Part shown: positions 59,171 to 64,000 of the stretch, one piece after another
Layout: every line of letters begins with the position of its first letter
Numbering within the stretch: position 1 is the stretch's first letter
Assembly: GCA_963706885.1 (NCBI GenBank)
Contig: CAVPNX010000033.1
Coordinates: forward strand, 13,435 to 77,434
Direction: 5' to 3'
Origin: Prado023 sp963706885
GTDB taxonomy: Bacteria; Actinomycetota; Actinomycetes; S36-B12; CAIYMF01
DNA length: 64,000 bases
Program-made: the position numbers and the translations under genes
Notes under the pieces: model-generated
What the model saw: the letters and a program-made list of their open reading frames with translations, nothing else
Database searches by the model: none
Told to the model about the DNA's origin: nothing

Positions 59171-60000
59171 GCCAGGCCCAGCACGCTCGTGATCGTGCGC
59201 ACGACGCCGTTGCTGGTGTTCCCCGGGGCGCGGAAGCGGGCACGGGCAGCCAGTTCGGGGTGCGCGTTGTCCATCGCGAAGGAGTAGGTGGCCTCGTCCA
59301 TCATCTCCAGGTCGTTGAGGAAGTCCCCGAAGACCATCGTCTGGTCGCGGGTGATCCCCAGCGCGTCCTGGATGTGGCGGATCCCGCTGCCCTTGTTGGC
59401 GTGCAGGTCCATCACGTCCAGCCAGTGCTGGCCGGACACGACCACCTGGTGGGTGTCGCGGAAGTGCGCGTACGCCGGGGCGGAGACTCCCTCGGAGGAG
59501 ACGAAGTCGTAGATCGCGACCTTGAGGATGTCGTCGTCGATCGCGTTGAGGTCCTCGACGACCTGCAGCCGGTGGTAGTACTTGTCCACCTCCGCCAGGA
59601 AGGCCGCGTCCCGGCGCTCGATGTATGCCGAGGCCTTGCCGCACAGCACTGCCCCGACGTCGGCGCCGCCTGAGTTGAGGTCTCGCGCGACGTCGATCAA
59701 CTCCCGGGCGACTGCGCGATCCAGGCAGTCCGAGCTCAGCTCGCGGCCCTGGCGCATCACGTAGGTGCCGTTCTCGGCGATGAAGATCACCTCGTCGGCG
59801 ATCGGCTCGAAGCGTTCCAGCAGGTTGTAGTACTGGCGCCCCGACGCAGGGCAGAAGATGATGCCGCGCTCGTGCAGCCGGTCGATCAGCGGCCAGAAGT
59901 CGTCGTGGATCGCGTCGTCATCGTCGAGCAGGGTCCCGTCCATGTCGCAGGCGATCAGCCGGATGTCGGGGATCGGGTCGAACTCGAGGGGCTCGGTCAC
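59167..60000 (-). CDS. HAD-family hydrolase (Cof type, subfamily IIB)
   Basis: A 277-residue phosphatase. Motif I DMDGTLLDDDD lies near residue 20, with the cap domain of Cof/YidA-type HADs in the middle. Motif III Lys occurs in LHANKGSGIRHI, and motif IV in VFGDFLNDLEMM. It probably dephosphorylates small phosphometabolites. GTG 60000 was selected; the open frame upstream overlaps the divergent kinase gene. Coupled to the YheT-like hydrolase. Confidence 0.92.
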   Translation of the reverse strand: MTEPLEFDPIPDIRLIACDMDGTLLDDDDAIHDDFWPLIDRLHERGIIFCPASGRQYYNLLERFEPIADEVIFIAENGTYVMRQGRELSSDCLDRAVARELIDVARDLNSGGADVGAVLCGKASAYIERRDAAFLAEVDKYYHRLQVVEDLNAIDDDILKVAIYDFVSSEGVSAPAYAHFRDTHQVVVSGQHWLDVMDLHANKGSGIRHIQDALGITRDQTMVFGDFLNDLEMMDEATYSFAMDNAHPELAARARFRAPGNTSNGVVRTITSVLGLA

Positions 60001-60067
60001 CCGGGCATCCTCCCATCCCGTCGGGTCGCGACGCCGGGTCGCCGGGAGGGCTTGGGATGATGCGGGA

Positions 60068-60842
60068 GTGTCCGGGATCCACTGGAAGCGTCGCTCCGGC
60101 GGCGATGCCGCGCGCTTCCTGGCGACGGAGGCTGCGGGCCTGCGGTGGATCCGGGTCCCCGGCGGCCCGCCCGTCCCTGCCGTCGAGGAGGTGACCGCCA
60201 CGACGCTGGGGATGCAGCACGTGCGCGAGGGGCGGCCCACCACGCAGATGGCCGAGCAGTTCGGGCGACGCCTGGCCGCGCTCCACCAGTCCGGGGCGCC
60301 CGCCTTCGGCAGTCCTCCCCCGGACGCGCCGGGACCCGACGGATGGATCGGCGACCTGCCGATGCCCTACGCCGCCCGCTCCACCTTCGCGGAGTTCTGG
60401 GCCCTGGACCGGCTCGCCGCCACCGCGCGGATGGCCCGGGACTCCGGCGCGCTGAGCTCGGCGCAGTCGGCTGAGGTCGACCGCGCGGTCGCCGACCTCC
60501 TTGCCGGCGAGATCGACGCCGGTCCCCCAGCGGCTCCGGCGCGGGTGCATGGCGACCTGTGGAGCGGCAACGTCCTCTGGGGGGCCGACGGCCAGGTGTG
60601 GCTCATCGACCCGGCCGCGCATGGTGGTTCGGCGGAGTCCGACCTGGCGATGCTGGCGCTGTTCGGCGCTCCCCACCTGGACCGCGATCGTCGCCGGCTA
60701 CGAGCAGGTCCAGCCCCTGGCTGCGGGATGGCGCGACCGGGTGCCCCTGCACCAGGCGTGGCCGCTGCTGGTGCACGCTGCGCTGTTCGGCGGCGGGTAC
60801 ACCGAGAGCGCACTGGTGGCGCTGCGTCGGTCGCGGGGCTGA
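60068..60842 (+). CDS. Fructosamine kinase-family protein, frameshifted in this sequence
   Basis: A protein kinase-fold enzyme of the fructosamine/ketosamine-3-kinase family that removes glycation from proteins or small amines. RVHGDLWSGNVLWG is the catalytic loop and LIDPAAHGGSAESDLAML the metal-binding motif. The C-terminal part (IVAGYEQVQPLAAGWRDRVP, then HAALFGGGYTESAL) is in another frame. The shift is at CC 60682-60683; removing one C restores PHLDAIVAGY. The start is GTG 60068. Divergent from the HAD gene. Confidence 0.87.
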
Positions 60843-60979
60843 GCCGGGGCGAGGCGCGTCGGCGACGCCACGTGCACCGGGATTGTCGGGATGATGGCGT
60901 TTCCGGCGGCCTGACGGTGGAAGAATGAACTCACATGTGCGCCACCATCCCGGGGGTGCCATCAACACAAGGAACACCA

Positions 60980-61612
60980 ATGACCACCACCAATGTCACC
61001 GCCACCGAGGGCCCCTCGCCCGAGGCTGTCGTGGCCACCTCCAAGCACTGGGGCGTCCTGCTCAGCTTCGGCCTGATCGCCGTCGGCTTCGGTCTCGCCT
61101 TCATCATCTGGCCGGAGAAGACCGTCGCCCTGGCTGCCGTGTTCATGGGCATCTCGCTGCTGATCAGCGGCGTGTTCGGCCTCGTCGCCAGCTTCACGCA
61201 GCCCGACCAGAGCACCGGCTCCCGGGTCCTGATGGCCATCTCCGGCGCGGTCTCGATCGCCCTGGGCCTCGTGGCCTTCCAGGGGATCTCCCAGGCCATC
61301 GCGATCCTGGTCCTGGTCGTCGGCATCGGCTGGATCATGCGCGGGATCATGGAGCTCATCGCCGGGCTGCAGGCCAAGGGCGTGCCCGGCCGTGGGGCGA
61401 CCATCACCGCCGGCATCATCGCCATCGCCGCGGGTGCGGCCGTCCTGCTGTGGCCGGACATCACCCTGACCGTCCTGGTCTGGATCGTCGGCCTGACCCT
61501 GATCCTCATCGGCGCGATCCAGATCGTTGCGGCCTTCGCGCTGCGTGCGGCCGGCAAGCGTGCCGCCGCCGAGCTCCCGCCCGTGGTTGCCGGCGAGGTC
61601 GTCACCAGCTGA
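60980..61612 (+). CDS. HdeD-like membrane protein (DUF308)
   Basis: A 210-residue protein with six hydrophobic segments in three pairs (LLSFGLIAVGFGLAFIIW, LAAVFMGISLLISGVFGLV and so on). This is the HdeD/DUF308 family repeat pattern; HdeD gives acid resistance in enterobacteria, but the actinobacterial role is unknown. ATG 60980 has an AAGGAA site. Followed by a strong terminator. Confidence 0.87.
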   Translation: MTTTNVTATEGPSPEAVVATSKHWGVLLSFGLIAVGFGLAFIIWPEKTVALAAVFMGISLLISGVFGLVASFTQPDQSTGSRVLMAISGAVSIALGLVAFQGISQAIAILVLVVGIGWIMRGIMELIAGLQAKGVPGRGATITAGIIAIAAGAAVLLWPDITLTVLVWIVGLTLILIGAIQIVAAFALRAAGKRAAAELPPVVAGEVVTS

Positions 61613-61638
61613 CGGATCACCCCAGCGGGCCAGCCCGC

Positions 61639-62208
61639 TCATGAACCGGCGTCGGCCTCCCCCGGTGGGGGCCGACGCCGGTTCCGCGTTCGGCACCAGG
61701 TGCGGGGGCCGCTCAGAGCTGGCCGCCGGGAGCGGCTCAGCGACCCAGGGTCGGGTGGCGCAGGTGGCGCGTCGTCGGCGTGCAGGGCGATGGCCGTGCG
61801 CATCGCCTTCCGGGCACGCTTGCGGTCGCCGGCGGCGTCATAGGCCGTCGCGAGCTCGAACCAGCGCTCCCAGGACTCCGGGTCGGCCTCCACCCGGGTG
61901 CGCACCTCCGCGAAGCGCGCGTCCGCTGCTTCCCGGACCGGTCGCCCCGACGGCCGGCGCGGGAGATCGTCGACGGGCAGCTCCCCGCGCGCGGCAAGCT
62001 CCTGGCCCAGGGCCTCCGTGGCCCGGCCGAACTGCCACTCCCGCCACAGGACCCAGAGCCCGATCAACGGGAACAGCAGGATCGCCAGCCCGAGCAGGAT
62101 CGGCACGACCCCGCCCGCCTGGACGAAGTCGATCGCGCGGGACGCAGCGAAGAACAGGTAGGCCGCGAGCAGCACGGCCATCACCAGTGCCATGCGCTTG
62201 CCGGTCAT
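61639..62208 (-). CDS. Membrane protein with TPR-like repeat (C terminus doubtful)
   Basis: Residues 1-60 hold two membrane segments (MALVMAVLLAAYLFFAAS, VPILLGLAILLFPLIGLWVLW), and a helical TPR-like unit follows (WERWFELATAYDAAGDRKRARKAM). After AIALHADD the frame becomes Pro/Arg/Ser-rich and runs through the terminator hairpin to 61639. That is unlikely for a real protein, and another frame stops at 61737. I suspect the true end is near 61737 after a further single-base error. This is a common tetratricopeptide membrane protein of actinobacteria; function unknown. Confidence 0.65.
   Translation of the reverse strand: MTGKRMALVMAVLLAAYLFFAASRAIDFVQAGGVVPILLGLAILLFPLIGLWVLWREWQFGRATEALGQELAARGELPVDDLPRRPSGRPVREAADARFAEVRTRVEADPESWERWFELATAYDAAGDRKRARKAMRTAIALHADDAPPAPPDPGSLSRSRRPALSGPRTWCRTRNRRRPPPGEADAGS
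61643..61684. terminator. Intrinsic terminator between convergent genes
   Basis: GAACCGGCGTCGGCC (61643-61657) and GGCCGACGCCGGTTC (61670-61684) form a perfect 15-bp stem with a 12-base loop, 31 bp after the HdeD-like stop. Confidence 0.8.
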
Positions 62209-62217
62209 GGGGTGTCC

Positions 62218-62970
62218 TCAGTCGTCGAGGCCGAGGAAGCCGTCGATCCCGACGGTGAGCCCCGGCGTGGCGGCGACGTTGCGGATCGACAGCAGCACGC
62301 CGGGCATGAAGCTCGCCCGGTCGAAGGAGTCGTGCCGAATCGTCAGCGTCTCCCCCGGCCCGCCGAGGAGCACCTCCTGGTGGGCGACCAGCCCCTGCAA
62401 CCGGACCGCGTGCACATGGATGCCGTCCACCACGGCGCCGCGTGCACCCTCAAGGGATGAGGTGGTCGCGTCGGGCATGGCGGGGCTGCCCGCCTCGGCT
62501 CGCGCCGCGGCCACCAGTTGCGCGGTGCGGGCCGCGGTGCCCGAGGGCGCATCCGCCTTGCGTGGGTGGTGCAGCTCCACGATCTCGACGGACTCGAAGT
62601 GCGGCGCAGCAGCGGCGGCGAAGCGCATCATCAGCACGGCAGCGATCCCGAAGTTCGGCGCGATGACGGCACCCGTGCCCGGGGACGCGGCCAGCCACGC
62701 GCGAACCTGATCGAGCCGCGAGGCGTCGAACCCGGTGGTCCCCACGACCGGATGGATCCCCGCACCGATGAGGAACTCGAGGTTGGCCATCACGGACTCG
62801 GGATGCGTGAAGTCGACGACCACCTCGCACCCAGCGGTGACCAACTCCTGGAGGTCGTCGCCGACGTCGAGGCTGGCCACCAGCTCGAGGTCGGGGGCGT
62901 CGTCTACAGCCCGGACCACCTCGGATCCCATGCGCCCACGCGCACCCAGCACACCAACTCGAATCGTCAC
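62218..62970 (-). CDS. dapB: 4-hydroxy-tetrahydrodipicolinate reductase
   Basis: A 250-residue NAD(P)H-dependent reductase, second step of the diaminopimelate pathway after DapA. GVLGARGRMG is the nucleotide-binding loop, VVGTTGF follows, and ELHHPRKADAPSGTA contains the catalytic HHPRKxDAPSGT signature. The GTG at 62970 directly precedes the Rossmann strand; the longer open frame adds a non-homologous leader. dapB and the M16 peptidase keep their usual order. Confidence 0.97.
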   Translation of the reverse strand: MTIRVGVLGARGRMGSEVVRAVDDAPDLELVASLDVGDDLQELVTAGCEVVVDFTHPESVMANLEFLIGAGIHPVVGTTGFDASRLDQVRAWLAASPGTGAVIAPNFGIAAVLMMRFAAAAAPHFESVEIVELHHPRKADAPSGTAARTAQLVAAARAEAGSPAMPDATTSSLEGARGAVVDGIHVHAVRLQGLVAHQEVLLGGPGETLTIRHDSFDRASFMPGVLLSIRNVAATPGLTVGIDGFLGLDD

Positions 62971-63176
62971 CCCAGGATTGTCCCACCAGGCAACGCGCGA
63001 CGCCGCCCACCCCGCAGTCCCGGCCGCGCCAGTGCCGCGTGGTGATCCCGCTCCTGCTGCCGGCGCATGTCGGTGTCGGATGCAGGTCACCGGCCGAACA
63101 CCGTATGCATCGTGGGCGGGACACTCGGCGCGAACCGGGCACCCACGCCGGCTCCGGACGTGCAGCCGGTAATCGG

Positions 63177-63338
63177 CGCACGCGAAATCGCCCTATTGAG
63201 GCGGGTCAGATCCCCTCTCACGAGGCACGCACTTGAAACCTCCCGTTGCCGTCCTGGCAGGGCCGCTAACGGGAGGTTTCGTGTGCGTCGGCGGCGATTG
63301 CGCTGGGCACCCGCCTGAAACGGGCGGATTCGTGTGCG
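63177..63338. repeat. Nested inverted-repeat cluster in the dapB-M16 intergenic region
   Basis: GAAACCTCCCGTT (63235-63247) is exactly complementary to AACGGGAGGTTTC (63268-63280). Outside it, CGCACGCGAAATCGCCC (63177-63193) is nearly complementary to GGGCGGATTCGTGTGCG (about 63322-63338). All arms share a CGCAC-xx-GAAA core, and TTCGTGTGCG occurs twice. The perfect inner stem may act as a terminator of the M16 gene or part of a small repeat element. No gene is seen in 62971-63373. Confidence 0.6.
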
Positions 63339-63373
63339 CGGACGTCGAGTTGGCGGCCAGCGCCGCCCGTTGA

Positions 63374-64000
63374 TCAGCCGAGGGAGAACTGGCGGGACTC
63401 CTCGAAGGGGCCGATCACGGTCAGGGACTTGGGGGCCGACAGGATCGCGGCGGCCTCCCGCGCGATGTCCTCGAGGGTGACGGCGTCGATGCGGGCCAGC
63501 AGGCCGTCGATGCTGGGCAGGTCCCCGGTGGACAGGTCGGCGCTGCCGATCCGGCTCATCCGGGAGCCCGAGTCCTCGAGGCCGAGCACGATGGAGCCCT
63601 TGGTCTGGCCCTTGCCGCGCTCCAGCTCCTCGAGCGTGAGGCCGTTGCGGGCCACCTCGTCGAGGCCGGCCACGGTGAGTTCGAGGACCTGGTCGACCTT
63701 GGCCGGCAGGCAGCCGGCGTAGGCCCCGAAGAGGCCCGCGTCGGAGTAGCCGGTGCTGAACGCGTACACCGAGTACGCCAGCCCCCGGCGCTCGCGGATC
63801 TCCTGGAACAGCCGGGAGGACATGCCCCCACCGAGGACCGTGCTCAGGACGTTGAGGATGTAGCGGCGGCTGTCGCCGCGGGCCACGCCGGGCACGCCGA
63901 CGATCAGGTGGGCCTGCTCGGTCGGGCGGGAGACGACCCGCACGCCGGCGGTGCTCGGCACCGCCAGGCCGCCCCGGCGTGCGGGCAGCGGCCTGACGGA
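63374..64000 (-). CDS. M16-family zinc peptidase, C-terminal part (partial)
   Basis: An open frame continues past the right edge; about 208 C-terminal residues are visible. EQAHLIVGVPGVARGD, VLSTVLGGGMSSRLFQEIRERRGLAYSVYAF and FGAYAGCLP are typical of the C-terminal, non-catalytic half of pitrilysin/PepR-type peptidases. The HxxEH zinc motif would be outside the window. Location next to dapB is the usual actinobacterial arrangement. Confidence 0.9.
   Translation of the reverse strand, partial: SVRPLPARRGGLAVPSTAGVRVVSRPTEQAHLIVGVPGVARGDSRRYILNVLSTVLGGGMSSRLFQEIRERRGLAYSVYAFSTGYSDAGLFGAYAGCLPAKVDQVLELTVAGLDEVARNGLTLEELERGKGQTKGSIVLGLEDSGSRMSRIGSADLSTGDLPSIDGLLARIDAVTLEDIAREAAAILSAPKSLTVIGPFEESRQFSLG

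Overview
The window is a high-GC Actinomycetota chromosome segment. The evidence is strong G/C third-position bias and GTG starts, the blocks hflX-dapF-miaA-miaB-recX-recA and ftsK-rnj-dapA-thyX, a B12-dependent ribonucleotide reductase beside nrdR, a mycobacterial-type LexA/SOS system, GuaB1, ClgR-like and DUF3046 proteins, and a SAM-IV riboswitch. I do not assign a genus. No rRNA, tRNA or CRISPR array was seen.

Layout. 0-5.2 kb: end of an unknown gene, hrpA, and a DUF222/HNH endonuclease gene. 5.3-7.2 kb: a compositionally bizarre, gene-poor-looking block that I read as a decayed IS21-type element (istA, then a fainter istB). In its first part the + strand has lost almost all cytosine but kept guanine; further right it becomes almost pure A/T, then returns abruptly to high GC. 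An SOS box lies just beyond it. 7.5-21.3 kb: SRPBCC, guaB1, a P-loop kinase, a VapC remnant, an orphan PilB ATPase, Nudix, the principal sigma factor, a universal stress protein, SAM-IV riboswitch plus metY, DUF4192, a GreA-like factor, SRPBCC-SDR pair, and a proline-rich membrane protein. 21.4-29.8 kb: nrdJ, nrdR, a LysM protein divergent from lexA with three SOS boxes between them, DUF2252, and a DinG-like helicase. 29.8-36.5 kb: leftward hflX-dapF-miaA-miaB-recX-recA with an SOS box before recA. 36.6-41.2 kb: lhr. 41.3-50.8 kb: leftward clgR-like, cinA, pgsA, rimO, ftsK, rnj, dapA, a CofE-like gene, thyX. 51.6-62.2 kb: a block containing gap, MFS, aldolase/aminotransferase, hydrolase/HAD and other genes, separating thyX from dapB. 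The window ends in an M16 peptidase.

The genes form a few functional groups: DNA damage response (lexA, LysM protein, recA, recX, probably the HNH gene), lysine/diaminopimelate synthesis (dapA, dapB, dapF), nucleotide supply (nrdJ, nrdR, thyX, guaB1), RNA modification and decay (miaA, miaB, rimO, rnj), and cell envelope/division (ftsK, pgsA).

Sequence quality matters here. At least seven otherwise normal genes, including rpoD, ftsK, rnj and hflX, are each split by a single frameshift; six of the seven can be repaired by one G or C in a short homopolymer. This is most simply explained by uncorrected long-read errors. That must temper interpretation of the 5.3-7.2 kb block, which may be a real hypermutated transposon or an assembly/consensus artefact.
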